DNA of 64,000 nt, from contig NC_045142.1 of assembly GCF_008831285.2 (NCBI RefSeq), forward strand, positions 22,323,354 to 22,387,353, in the 5' to 3' direction. Position numbers and translations under genes: made by a program. The stretch is from Nymphaea colorata. Its lineage: Eukaryota > Streptophyta > Magnoliopsida > Nymphaeales > Nymphaeaceae. Positions 10,571 through 22,960 of this stretch are shown here, one piece after another. Position 1 is the first letter of the stretch. Each line of letters begins with the position of its first letter. Below the pieces are notes generated by a model. It saw nothing but the letters and a program-made list of their open reading frames with translations. It was not told where the DNA came from and did no database searches.

Positions 10571-13500
10571 ACCTTAATTTCGGCATGGTTTTACAGGGTC
10601 CATCCTGTAGTCCTTAATCTCTGTAGAAATGCAACTTTTGGGTCCTTGAGATTATTTTTTTCTTGTGTATGATTTGTGTTTGGACATTCTTTTATTTCGT
10701 TAGTCTTTTTATTGTCTAGGTTTATTTGTTCCCCATTTTCAGCAATGGACCCATAAAAACTCGTTCAGATATGTGAAAAATAGTATGTTCCATTAAAATG
10801 GTTTTATTGCCAAAGCTAAGCGTATTTGTTACTTGGTTTCTGCAGGAAGCGGAAACTGAGACCACCATCCTGAATCTGAGCAGGTACTCAATAATTGGCG
10901 TGCAAATATGTTGGACAGAACCACCAAATACATGAGGAGTTGCTTCCAGGTTGAATCCAAAACAGTAAAAAATACTGCAGAAAATCCCATCCTGAAGCAA
11001 GGCTATTTTTACCATCCATATCAACCAGATGTTCATCCCTGCAACAAATCTTGAAGCTATGTTACACGATAGCAGCTACAAGAAATGCACATCATCCTCA
11101 TGCGGCTCTCCATTGAAGCTCGGTTTGATTGCCGCGAAAATTAGAATGAACTTCACATGTAAGGCATATTAGAAGGAAAAAATGTTTGAATAGTACCTAA
11201 TTCATGGCTTTTCCTTTCCCAAAGCAGTGGGAACTTTGTTGGGAAGAACAAAGCCTTATGAGGTTTTCCCATTGCCGGTGAATACCTCTCCGAAATACCT
11301 TTTTAAAAGAACGAACAAATGCTTATGTAGAATATTTTGCAGTTTAGTCTTGGTGATGTGGAAAGAGGCTGGGAATGCGATTATGCGAAGGGTGCCAAGT
11401 AGAAGACCTTGGTTCAAGTTTGATGAATCCCATAGTTTCCTTCAGTCAAATCTGAGTCGGATTTGGCGTGGTGTGTCGGCAAGATGGCTTCTAACTGCAA
11501 GTCACTGGTTTAAAGCCCATGGGCATCATATCAAGTCCTACATATGCCAAATCCGGCATGGTTCCTGGAGCGAGGTCACTAGCTTATAAGTTCTGTAAGG
11601 CGGGTGACAAGAACAACTGAACAGGATTTTAATGAGGTTGAACTATTTGAGGGTTGTTTGGTACGTATAACAAATTGTTGATGTTCAGTGATTCTACTTC
11701 AAAATTTTGAGTAGATACATAAAACAGGTAGAGTCATTGGGTGGTAATAATTTGTTACTGGTGTCAAACAGTCTCCTAGGGGTCCTTTGACAACAGTAAC
11801 ATTTCTTTATTGTTTCATAAATGTGCCCCAAAAAATAAGATAGATTTGTTATTTCCTTACTTTTAACTTTTAGGCATTCCTACATCTGACTAGAAGGGTG
11901 GGCTTGGTCTTGCAATTATCAGTATTATTGTAGTTGAATTAGTGGGAATAACTCTGAATAGGCAAATTCAACATGTTTGGTTCCTTTTGTTAATTACGGG
12001 ATCATGCCAATAATTTCTTTTGTTATTTTCTGAATTTTGAAAAGTTTTTAGACCGGCCAGTTTAAACCAAAACACTGACACTAGCGGTCAATTTTCTGTA
12101 TTTTTTGTGAAAATGAGGCCATTGTTTGGGGTAGGTGATGTTTGGGTGAAAGCCGAAGCTTCTCTCTCCTCTCTCTTTCCAAGGCTGAGGGTTGATGGGT
12201 GTCTAGAGTAGAGTCAAGGTAGCTTTAGCTTGGTACCGTGCTCTACCTTTATAAGACACATAGTACCACCCATAGCAGTGGAGCTAGCAATATGCCTTTA
12301 CCATTACATCAGCCCAACCAGATATTCTACATAAACATACCTTAGAGGGGCGTTTAGAATCTTGGAATTTTAGAAGCCAAATACTCATTTTTTAACAAAT
12401 TAAAAATATTAAACAAATGGGTATTTTTTGTTTTTAGAATTAAGAAATCTGAAATTTTGATTTCATTCCAATTTAAAAAGGAATTATGATTTTGGAATTT
12501 TCGTTCTTAAATCAAACTTTGATTATTTATCATGAAGGATGCTTGGTGTGTCATGAATACCATCTGATGTTGTTCTAGAAGTAGAATGATTGAAAACATT
12601 TTGAAGTGGGAAATGAAAATTTTGTGTCAGTATCACAGATATAACGAAATTTTAAAAAATCTCGCAATATTTATGAGAAAATTAAATAAAACAAAAAATT
12701 GGACAAAATTTTGAGATTTTGAAAATCATGCCAAAAAGGAAAATTTTGCGATTTTTTCTGAGACTTTATATTTTTATTTTTAAGGTTTTTTATGATTTTT
12801 TATGGTTTTTTAACTTTTTAAAAGTTGTCAAGTTTTTGTGGAGATTTACTCGAAAAGGACTTCGCCGAAAATATCCGAGAAAAACGTCGCCAAGAATTTC
12901 TCGAGAACGATAGTTGTACAAATGATTTGTACTGACCTTTTTTTGACTTCTCTCTCTCTCTCTTGTCTAGTCTGAATTCCATTCTGTTAATGTCAATAAC
13001 TTGTAAGTGGAGATTTCAAATATGCTACCTTTGATATGTACGTAGGGCTTGTTTGCTCATGGAAATAATTGGATACCTTTGTTATTAGCTTTTTCCTTTT
13101 TTGGGTTCATTTTTGCTTTCTTAGGGTGGCTTGATAGCTCTTGCTTTAGTTGTGATAGATTTGACATCAGATGCAGATCAACATCTTGAGGCAAGAATCG
13201 ACCAACTCTCTATTTCTCCTTTTTGATAATCTTTGTTCATGGTTGGCTCTTCCATTGACTTAATTAGATTAATGAATATAAGGTTTCTGCTTCTGCTATT
13301 AATGAGTTGAAATAAGTCTATTTTAGTTGTACGTGTTGTTCATCGAGTAGTTCAATTTTCTATATACAAACCCATCATTTTGATTATTTCTGTATGTAAT
13401 CAATCCATTTTTACTGTATTTCTTTCTTCTTGGGATAGTTGTGATTCTGCTGCTCTCCGAATGAAACAGCAACTAATGGCTACTTGTCCTTGATTTCTAT

Positions 13501-14417
13501 TACACTACTCCTTCATGTGCCTCTTACACTCTAACATGGAAATAAAAGTAAACTTTTCACAGAAAAAATTGTGTAAGATTTGACTGGTAGACTTTTTTTT
13601 TTTTTTAACAACAAATATCAATAGGATCCATACTTCTATAATACAGTTTGTTTTCTCCAATATAGCAAATTCACTTATTATATTGCAAGAAATTAAACAG
13701 TAATAAAATTGGACTATGTTTCTAATTTATCAATTGATCATGACAAAATAGCTGACAAAAATGAAGGAGATTGATTCACACACACATTACCCATTTATGG
13801 TGACAAATTACAGCCAATATTGTTAGGATTTTTATTTTATTTTTCACAAAATCTACCGCATGAATGTGATCTTCATATTCAAAATAGTAAGTGCTAAAAA
13901 ATATGATTTTTATGCTTCTATTCTCATGGTTATTTATCTTACTGGATTCCAAAATTGTGTGTAAATGCTGATTTGAGCTAAATGCTGATTTGAGCTAATT
14001 CTTCAAGGGTGAGGCATGATAATCATGGGCATGTGCTGGGAGTGCTGAATTCATATTTCCAATGCACTTTATGTTATTTTTTTTATCTAACTACGATATG
14101 TCGAGGTTATGCCTATGAAAACGAAAGAAGCAAGAGATGGGCATAATAAGTTCTATGTGGTTCAGTGTTATCAGATATATCCTCATTGATAACTTTTGGA
14201 GAAACACACTAGCTTTTTTATAGATGAATCCATTAAAAGCGTATTAATTTTATCATGTGAATGTATTAATGACTTGAAATTCAATAGTTGACAATGTGCC
14301 AATCTTGAAGACATGACATGACATTTAGTGATCACGTCTTCAAGAAACGTATTTTATCAAATGAATCATGTTGGATGCATATATCAAATCTAATTGCAGT
14401 TAAAGTATGCTACTCTT
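10571..14417. other. Long intergenic stretch without recognised genes
   Basis: The 120-codon frame at 11227-11589 has no recognisable motif. Segments near 11650-11790 (TTGTTTGGTA and reverse-oriented partners) and 12346-12530 (GGGGCGTTTAGAATC, with a GATTTAAGAACG-type opposite end) look like remains of short inverted-repeat elements but lack provable target duplications. The stretch 12600-12900 is very AT-rich with repeated GAGATTTT and CGAGAA words. A CT microsatellite lies at about 12950-12962. Confidence 0.4.

Positions 14418-14418
<1 letters not shown>

Positions 14419-14450
<32 letters not shown>
14419..14450. repeat. (TA)n microsatellite
   Basis: About 15 TA units end at TTGAACC. Confidence 0.97.
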
Positions 14451-14451
<1 letters not shown>

Positions 14452-14485
14452 AACCTGGGCATCGAGCCAGGGTGCCTGCCACGCC

Positions 14486-15105
14486 AGTTGAGTACCGGGC
14501 CCCAACGAGCTATGTCCGAACATAGAAGTCATCCCAATGAACCTAGGCTTATTGGGTTGACAAGTTAACGGGTTAGGTCCAAGCGCGGCATTCGGCATGA
14601 TAAGCCCGTCAGGCCCAATAATAATTTTCTTGTTTTTTATTTTCATTTTTCAATGATCAATTGTTAAACTGCTTGCCTCCTTTTAACACTTTTTCTGTTG
14701 CCCATTCTCCTACATTTCCAGTTTAGGGCTAAAAGGTGAGCCTCTTACACTTGATGCTTTCTTTACAGAGTTTTCAAGAAAATTGAACACTCCCCCCACG
14801 TTGTAAATGTAATTCTTAAACGGCGCAGTTGACTTTAGACTAAAGTTTTTAATCCTATCCATGGTGTTGAGAAAGGCCCTCTTGGAGAACTATATATTAT
14901 AAATGGGGCATGGGTTGATTTGAAGATAAACTTGGCCCGGTTTGGTTTATACGTACATAAAATAATAAAAACTTACTATCAAGCCCGGTACTAAGTACTG
15001 GGATTGGCCCAGTATTTTGTAAGCTTGTGTTTTGGCCCGGCCAGGTGATTATGTAATAAGGTCTGCTAGGTCCGGGGAGCCCAGCCTGGCCCGGTACTCA
15101 ACCCT
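14486..15105. repeat. Inverted GTACCGGGCC sequences, possible hAT-type MITE relic
   Basis: AGTTGAGTACCGGGCC at 14486-14501 is matched in inverse by GGCCCGGTACTCAACCCT at 15088-15105. The spaced inverted pair resembles the ends of small plant hAT elements whose tips read TAGGGTTGAGTACC. No target duplication was found, so the boundaries are uncertain. Confidence 0.4.
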
Positions 15106-16044
15106 ACTGTTGGGTATGCTTTTTATAAGTCTTTAAAGTGGATAAGTGGTGATTTGCACTTTTGAAAAAAAAAATTGTTGTCATCCCTTCAACTTGTCTG
15201 AGATTCTTTGCCTAAGTAAAAAGACAGAAAAACAAAAAAACAGATATTGTTTAGGGTTTAACAAATTCAACTAATACAGATGGATCCAAGATGCTGAGAA
15301 CAGCATACCAACCTGGCTCGGCGCTGCCAAGATAAAGATATATTCATACACAAGAGATGCTTGTAGTTAATGTCTATGTAAAGTGCGAAAAATTATATAA
15401 ATATAAATGTACATGTTAGAATGATGATTAAATAGTTTTGTGATGAAAATATCATGTCTTGTGTGACATGATGCATTAGAAGGTATTTGTGAGGAATCAG
15501 CCTGTTTACGAGAATTTACGGCAATGTTTCTATTAAATGATGGAAGTTATAAAAGTTACATATAAGGTGTATACATGTTTTGATATCTAAAAACACATCA
15601 CTGGAGTTTGGTTTCCTCCCTTATTAATTTGCAAAAAGAAATTACAGAAAATGAAGAAATGACACAGAATCAAGAGAGTGTAAACAAGCTAACTAAATCA
15701 CTTCTTTAATCACCCAACACGGCAGATATATCTAGGGGAGGATCTCTAATTTCCAGTCAAAATATTGCTAAACAGGCAGTTAAAAATGTGTGCCATTTAG
15801 TGCAAATCTTCTTCCTTCCCATCAGGTAGTTTTATGCATCCAGAAGACCCAATTTACTCGGTTAGCATAAACTTTCACAAAGGCTTCTTGCTTTTGCCCA
15901 AATTAATGCTACAACTGATTCAATACAGAGATCTCAGACCATCTATAAGTGCCATTCAGAAAAAAATTGTCAAATTTTCTGGTATGTGTTGGGATCCATC
16001 TCCTTTGCGAGTTAAGGATTCACTCTAAGCCTCTTGGGATGGCA
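15106..16044. other. Intergenic sequence, nothing recognised
   Basis: AT-rich sequence with no coding motif. The 64-codon frame at 15834-16028 has no recognisable domain. Confidence 0.5.
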
Positions 16045-17154
16045 TAGCTCATGGTACTTGGAAACACAATCACCAGTTTGTTTGCTTGCGGTTCTACGCG
16101 CCTACGGTTCATGGGGTGATTCCTGCCCCAACGCAACCCTAGACCTTCGAGGCAGGAGGGTGGGCAGCTATCAAGGTAACTAGAAAGAATTCGCTGCAGA
16201 CCTTTTTTCGGACCTCCAAATTTGAATGAGGTGCTTGAGAATTACAGGCTTAAATAATTTGTATTTCATCATTATAGAAAAAGAAAATCAATCTTGAGAA
16301 GTTGAGAAGACTCATATATAAGCTATGTATTATGCATAACACGTTCAGCTAGGGATCTGCCCAAATAGAAAGCAAATAAATATTAAACATGAATCAAGAA
16401 GAAGTTGCATGGTGGTTCCGGCCATTTAAAGAGCACGGCTGGACCGTCGACGGATCGAGCTCAGTTTCTGGAACGATTGCGTTTTGAGAAATCCAGGACT
16501 TGTCAAAAACTATGAGCAGCCACTGATTCCACAGTTTTTCCAAAGGAAAAGGACCGGCCTCATCGGTTCACAGTTTGAATGAGTCGCCGCAAAACACACT
16601 AACTCTTCTGTGGCGAAGCTAGACATATGCTGCTGACAGGCAGGCCCTTCAGAAAATCAGTGGCTGAGGGATGCCATATGCTTATCAGCAAAATAGCTAC
16701 GGAGCTTTCGCATGTAAACTAGTAATTTTTGTGTGCCTGTGTGGGCAATTTCCCAGACAAACCCACATGTTCCTGCATGATTCTTGATAAATAGGAGTTG
16801 CCTATTGTGATACTTATCAATCCACCTTAATGATTCTTTAATTTTTCATACTCTCACATTCTGTTTTTCTCATGTAAAAGTTGGTTGGAATTAGCCGATT
16901 TCAATCGTAGGGGCTTGGCTTGGGTTGATCCAAAGTGTTATACAAATCAGCCAATATTTTATTTATTTATTTATTTATTTATTTGTTGTTTACTTAGGGG
17001 GCCGTTTGATGGCTGGAAATCATGGAAACAGAAAAAAATTTCCAGAAATATATTTCTGGAATTGAGAACTAGGAAAAAAATTTCCATATTTCCAAAACAA
17101 GCTTGTGTTTGTTAAGTAAGAAATATTTTTTCAGAAAGAAATTTCGTCGTTTGG

Positions 17155-17335
17155 TAGAAATGGAAGAAGGGAAGGAAAGGGAAGGAAAGGGAAGGAGGAG
17201 GAGGAGGAGGAAGAAGGGAAGGGAAGGGAAGGGAAGGAGGGAGGAGGAAGAAGGGAAGGGAAGGGAGGAGGAGGAAGAAGGGAAGGAAGAGGAAGAAGGG
17301 AAGGGAAAGGAAGGAGGGAGGATTTTGGGGAAGAG
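17155..17335 (+). repeat. Polypurine tract (GGAAGG/GGAGGA words)
   Basis: Nearly all bases are A or G on the + strand. With the polypyrimidine minisatellite at 17390-18050 it gives the element two arms of opposite strand bias, able to pair as a long imperfect hairpin or to form triplex DNA. Confidence 0.9.
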
Positions 17336-17608
17336 GCGTCAGGCGGTGCCATCGGCGGCGGCGGCGGGGGATGTGGGGAGGTGCCCTCCGTGCCCTCCTC
17401 CCCTTCTTCCCCTCTTCTCCCTCTTCCCCTTCTTCCCCTTCTTCCCCTCTTCTCCTTCCCCTCGCGTGCCTCTTCCCCTCTTCTCCCTCTCCCTCTTCTC
17501 TTTCCCTCCTCGTGCCCTCCTCCCCTCTTCCAGGAGGGAGGATTTTGGGGAAGAGGCGTCAGGCGGTGCCATCGGCGGCGGCGGCGGGGGACGTGGGGAG
17601 GTGCCCTC
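17312..17608 (+). repeat. 77-bp block duplicated 220 bp apart inside the TIR element
   Basis: A block starting GGAGGGAGGATTTTGGGG occurs at 17312-17388 and 17532-17608 with only one or two differences. It includes a GGC-repeat stretch followed by GGTGCCCTCC. Confidence 0.9.
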
Positions 17609-18050
17609 CTCCCCTTCTTCCCCTCGCGTGCCCTCTTCCCCTCTTCTCCCTCTCCCTCTTCTCTTTCCCTCCTCGTGCCCTCCTCCCCTCTTCCCCTCTT
17701 CTCCTTCCCTCCTCGTGCCCTCCTCCCCTTCTTCCCCTCTTCCCCTCTTCTCCTTCCCTCCTCGTGCCCTCCTCCCCATCTTCCCCTCTTCCCCTCTTCT
17801 CCTTCCCTCCTTGCCGTGCCCTCTTCCCCTCTTCTCCTTCCATCCTCGCCGTGCCCTCTTCCCCTCTTCTCCTTCCCTCCTCACCGTGCCCTCCTCCCCT
17901 TCTTTCTCCTCCATCCTTCCCTTTCTCCTCCTCCTCCCTCTTTCCCTTCTTCCTCCTTCTTCCTCCTCCCTCCTCCTCCTTCCTCCTCCCTCCTTCCTTC
18001 CCTTCCTCCTCCTCCTTCCTCCTCCCTCCTTCCTTCCCTTCCTCCTCCAA
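17390..18050 (+). repeat. Polypyrimidine minisatellite
   Basis: Units of roughly 40-50 bp built on CTCTTCTCCTTCCCTCCTCG and GTGCCCTCCTCCCC repeat many times with length variation, then grade into CCTCCTCCTT words. Confidence 0.9.
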
Positions 18051-18934
18051 TGGTCAAAAAAATATTTCCTGAAAAATTTTTCCACCCCTCTGGCTGGAAA
18101 ATTTTTTCCAGAAATATTTTGCCGTTTCCACTTTTAACGGTAAAAAGAAAATTTCTAAGTTTGATGAGAAGGAAAAATTTTAAAATTTTGAAATTTTTTT
18201 CCACTGCTACAGTAAATTTCCAGGGCATCAAACGGCCCCTAGAAGAAACTGTCTTCTCTATAAAACCACCAAGGCCATGCCCTTATGCTTTCAAGGTTTT
18301 GTCTTATTTTGAGGCTTTGGTGAACATACTGTTCATCGTTTAACTCAAATGTTGTGCTTGCCATGGTTTGCAGTACAGAGAAATAACACACTAGAATGTG
18401 ACAGCGGCCACAAAGGTCAAACCTTGAGCTCCTTGGATATGAACTGCCTTGCTGCCCTGTTACCCTATGTGCGTCGTGGCAATCAGCCAATCTTTATTCA
18501 AGTGATTCCGAATGAATCATGATTTAGTCAATTCATCATCAATCGCCCATTTTAAAAGATGCAGACGTGCTTATGGGTTTTCAGTTTCCACTTGATATCA
18601 CATTTGACTAAGAGAAATTGCTGAAATATTGACAAAGTAGCTCTCAGCCTCGATCTCACTCTCAAACTGATGTTGAAGGCTCAGGCAACCATCCATGGCG
18701 TCCTTGAGGAATCGATCAATGACATCATTGGAGTTGGCCAAAGAGGGCATCTGCACTTTCTCCGAGCCATCCCTCCTCTTTGGTCATGTGAACCTGCCGA
18801 ACCTAGGGATGTCAAAGGGTTGGGTTAGGTCCAACCAAGCTGGCTCTTACCTAAATGAATGTGGGTGAACCGGATCTGGAATAGCCTTCTGTTTTTAATT
18901 TAAATTATCAATCCAGATCAGACTGATTACCTTA

Positions 18935-19102
18935 GGGGCTGTTTGACGACCATAACACATGGTTAATAAAGTCTCCTAAATCTACCAGAAACAAATGATA
19001 CAGATTCATGTAACACTGTAACAAGTCTTTTATGAATCTGTCTTATTTGCTAGGACAGATTTATGGGACAGTACCAATGTATTACTGTTGCCAAACAACC
19101 TA
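18935..19102. mobile_element. 168-bp Tourist/Harbinger-like MITE with TTA target duplication
   Basis: The left end GGGGCTGTTTGACGAC and the reverse complement of the right end (TAGGTTGTTTGGCAAC) form an imperfect terminal inverted repeat. TTA lies on both sides (18932-18934 and 19103-19105). It is non-coding. The right end is also present in copy B near 50215-50240, so the insertion predates the A/B split. Confidence 0.65.
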
Positions 19103-19204
19103 TTAAGAACCTACTTTTATTTTTGAAAATGGACCAAGGGTTAGGTTTTGGATCTAGATATTAGACCAAATGTAACACCACATACCAAACCCAAAAGCAA
19201 AAAG

Positions 19205-19368
19205 TAGGTGGATATATGTGTGTGTGTATGTGTGTCTATATATATATATATATAGTGCTTTTGTGTACTGGATGCTCCAATTGTTTAAATCATCAAAAAC
19301 TAGTCTTTAAAAGAACTGTTATATATTTCTATGTACCTATCATAAACTTTTGCTAATGCTCATTTTTT

Positions 19369-19404
<36 letters not shown>

Positions 19405-19405
19405 G
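19205..19405. repeat. (TG/TA)n and (CA)n(TA)n microsatellites
   Basis: Alternating TG and TA units occur at about 19213-19254 and a CA tract running into TA at about 19370-19405. Confidence 0.9.
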
Positions 19406-20466
19406 TTAACTTATTTACATATATACTCAGGTCATCCAAACTTCCATTCAATCACAACCACTCAATACAATGCATCGAGTGTGTAATTAAATGCATCACT
19501 CAGTACAATGCACTAAGTGATCTACTGTGAGAGGTTGGATATAATGTATGTGTGCTTAAACTAGCTGGACATTATACAAATCAACCTTTAGTTGCCTAAT
19601 CGGTTGTGTTTAGTATCTTGATCTCTCTGCCTCTCTCTCATATGTAATTTAATAGACCCTATACGAATCAAGTTGGGCTGAGCATTAAGGTGGCCCAAGG
19701 CTTGACAAAGCCAGACTTGGGTTGACTCAAAGCCTTTACTGTCCAAGCCTAGCTCGTTTAGTTATCAGGCCAGACCTAACCATCAACTTCATGTCCATCT
19801 TGTATGCGACCTAATATCTATGCTTACTTAAAACTCTTCACATTTCATTTTCTAATATCTTGAAAACCATTGGGAATATGTCAAGAGTTTGTATGGGAGT
19901 TGGCTACTGGCTTCATGCCATAGAATGTGGAAAAAAGGAGTATTTTTTTTGTAGCCACTAGGTCAAATGGGTCCCAATTGTCCATCTGGTGCCTGGCCTA
20001 GTGCCTACCCTTAGAGTCAAGTCATTGTGTTTTAGCAGCATATATACAGGATTTTTGCTAAGAAGTTCCCATTGATCATATGTGTGTGAGAGGTTTGCCA
20101 TCATTGAGAACTTACTTGTCGGCTAATTGATATTTACCGGTCATGCATTTGAAAGAACTCTATCTTAGAGCCAAACATGGAATGCTTTGCACCCATTAGA
20201 TATGATTAAAGTCATTCAGTGCATGAGTTTAAGTAATGTAATTAAAATATCATTAAACGCCATACAATGGTGCTAATTAGTCTTCACCTAGAAAAATTAA
20301 AGACTACTTAATACATTACTAGTACTTCTATATGGGAGAATAGCAAAGACAAGTGATCTTTAACCACAATGAGGAAAACCTTTCATCAGCCTTTCATCAT
20401 GCTCTCATTTTCCTAAAATCATTTTCATTAGAGGTATGTAATCAACATCCCATTTCATTCCTTTCA

Positions 20467-20805
20467 TCATGCTCTCTCTTTTCTGGAATATAGTCTTATT
20501 GTTTCCTCTCTTCTTCATCTCCTCATGGCCATATAAGATAGCTCTCAAATCTCTATTTTAAAGTCAATAAACTATTCTTGAGTGCACCGGTAGTATGAGA
20601 AGAAGAGATGATATTTTATTTTATGATTGAATCATGCTTTCTCTTTTCTTGAATAAAGTTTTGTTTTGGTTCTCTTATTTCCTCTCCTCTTCATCTCTCC
20701 ATGGCCATATGAGATAGCTCTCAAATCTCTATTTTAGAGCCAAGAACCTATGCTCGAGTACACCGGGAGCATGAGAAGATGAGATGATATTGCATTTTAT
20801 AATTG
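20467..20805 (+). repeat. Tandem duplication, about 165-170 bp per unit
   Basis: Both units start TCATGCT.TCTCTTTTCT and share GATAGCTCTCAAATCTCTAT and ATGAGAAGA.GAGATGATAT. Unit 2 begins at about 20631. Several substitutions and small indels separate them, so the duplication is not recent. Confidence 0.85.
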
Positions 20806-22747
20806 AACAAGTTCTCTCTACTACTTGAATGTTGCTTTATTTTGGAGATATTGTTCATGCATAGTTGCTTATTTTTTCTATTTATATATTTAAATGCACA
20901 GCGAGAATGAGAATATGGTTTGAGACTCTTTATTCTTATGTTAATTTTTGATGTTGGGGCTTGTCCAAACCGGGGAAAACCCTCACGAATATGTATATGT
21001 TAATATTTTCATGTCATTTTGTGTTAGTTTCCTTCTAATTTTCCAATTAAGAAACCTAATGAGCGCCTTATCATGTGGTTTGATTTTCTTCCATACCCAA
21101 TCATGGAAAAAACATATTTCCTTGTAACAAATGAAACAATTATGTTTTATGTTCATATATAAAATTATTTGAAATCATGCTTTCCAAAATATTTTCAAAG
21201 AACCCTTTCTTATGTGGCTTTGGAGACTTAGCTTAGGCTTTTGCATGAGTCCATGCTTCCCTCCGGCGTACATCAAACTTGAAGTTGGATGTTTTAAGTT
21301 ATACACATGAAGACACACACATATATATATATATATATAAGTTATATACATATATGTGCACATGATATTTCCTTCATTCTTCTCTCTCTATGTTTCCATA
21401 TTCTATTTTACGAATTTTCACATATACATGAATGCATATATACATGTGTTTTATTTTCTCTCTCTAGAATCTTTTATTTATATCTTCAAGTTAAATGGCT
21501 TCACTACAAATTTCTTATATATATGTATGTTCTTCTATTTCTTTTCCTCTAAAATCTCTCTTTCTCTTCCAATCTATACCCTCTTTTTTATAATCTTTCA
21601 TATACGTATATGTGTGATAGTATATAATATATGCATGTATATGTGCATTTCCTTCTTTCTCTCTTTCTTTTAAGAACTTCTTTTTCCTCTTTATTTAAAT
21701 TAAGACTCCATCTTCAAAAGCTTACCCATATATACATATACATATGTAAGTATGTACATACATATGAAGATACTTATCTTCCTCTCTTTCAAAATCTTTC
21801 ATTTGGTGATCTTTAAAATCTCTTTCTCTCTCTCTTTCTTTTTAAGGGAGTATCTCATTTTTTCATTCTTTTGAACATATTTTTCTTTCAAGATCATTTT
21901 AATTTATCGACTTCACCAAGACAAAAAATCAAGTAATGACCCGATATTGGATTCATGCTTGATTGTCTACAACTGCAATCTATTTTAAAAAACTTTTCCT
22001 TCTTTATAAAAATATATATGATCATTGTAAAACCAAAAATCTTAGATGAATGTTATGGTATGAATGCTTTTAGATGAATGTTATGGTAGGAATGTTTTAT
22101 TTTCTTCTAATCATATAGGATTAATACATCCATGCAGTTACACTCACTCAATATCACTTATGATCACAAGCACCACTCCAAAGAACTTAAGTAAGATGAG
22201 ATGGAGCTCTAAATAGGTAGTAACCAAATTAGAGCAAAATCCCAAACCTACTTAAAGTCTTAGGAAAACACTAAAGTGACTTCAAAATGATTTCTCAAGC
22301 TTTTCAAACAATATTTGTAAATATTTCTAAGTCTAGTTTTTCCTAAAATGTTTTACCTTCTCAAGTAATTTTTCAAGCACTGTTTCAAAAGTTTGATACA
22401 TCAAACTTTCAGTATTTTTCTCAAATACTACACCGCATATAGAATGAAAAGATGTTTAAACCAAAATGCAATGCATCAATAATAAACATAGCCCATGGAT
22501 TGATTACCCCTGGTAAAGTTGCCAGGAACCGTCGAACCTATTACCAACGGGTGAGTCCCTTTCTCTCTCATTTTCAAAGTAAAACTCATTTTTTTTTAGC
22601 ACTCCAAAAACAACCAAATTTTTGGGATGCGAACAGTATACCTTTTCATACACAAGAAGAAAAAATTGATGGATGTTTCTATTTTAAAAAAAAAACACCC
22701 TACATGTTGAAATGAACTACTCTGCTACTATTTTTAGGGCCTCTTTA
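20806..22747. other. AT-rich non-coding stretch
   Basis: Contains short TA tracts (about 21318-21340) and many CTCT and ATATAC words between 21300 and 21840, giving spurious F/I/Y-rich frames. A 30-bp tandem pair (TTAGATGAATGTTATGGTA) lies at about 22042-22090. No gene seen. Confidence 0.55.
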
Positions 22748-22960
22748 GGGCCCGTTTGATGGCATGGAAGAATTTAACGTGGTAAATTTACCATGGTAAA
22801 TTTTTCTGAAAAAATTTATATGATGGAATTTCTTTCTCTTCCAATTTGAGGCCATGTTTGATGAGAGGGTAGAATTTAACGTGGTAAAATTAACCCTGTT
22901 TGATGCAGAGGGTAGTTTCTTGCAGAGTAAAATTAACCTTGTTTGATGCACATGATAGAA
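22748..22960. mobile_element. Terminus related to the 16998-18239 TIR element, with internal repeats
   Basis: GGGCCCGTTTGATGGCATGG at 22748-22767 closely resembles the left tip of the element at 16998. It is followed by three degenerate repeats of TTTGATG with GAATTTAACGTGGTAAA words. The matching opposite end was not found, so this may be a truncated or rearranged copy. Confidence 0.5.

Larger units (their letters stand above)
16995..18242. mobile_element. 1242-bp TIR element with purine/pyrimidine-rich core (16998-18239) and TAG target duplication
   Basis: The left end GGGGCCGTTTGATG (16998-17011) is exactly inverted at 18226-18239, and similarity continues inward (CTGGAAAT). TAG flanks both sides (16995-16997 and 18240-18242). 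Copy B of the surrounding repeat has the uninterrupted site ACTTAGAAGG near 46767-46776, which is direct evidence of insertion. A 3-bp duplication with GGGGCC termini is closest to PIF/Harbinger-type MITEs, although TAG is not the usual TTA/TAA. It encodes no transposase: the long frames across it are runs of K/E/G/R or P/S/L from the simple-sequence core. Confidence 0.88.

Noticed and set aside
11470-11560. tRNA-derived SINE around GGTTTAAAGCCC
   Set aside because: The B-box match is poor and no A box at proper spacing is convincing.
11227-11589. 120-codon open frame
   Set aside because: No motif, homologue or exon structure recognised; too short to accept alone.
14930-15110. Coding exon from the GGCCCGG-rich segment
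   Set aside because: Repeated GGCCCGGTA words and an inverted partner at 14486 indicate a MITE relic.
17103-18343. Reading frames of up to 344 codons on both strands
   Set aside because: They are translations of purine or pyrimidine simple sequence inside a TIR element; products are runs of K/E/G/R or P/S/L without domains.
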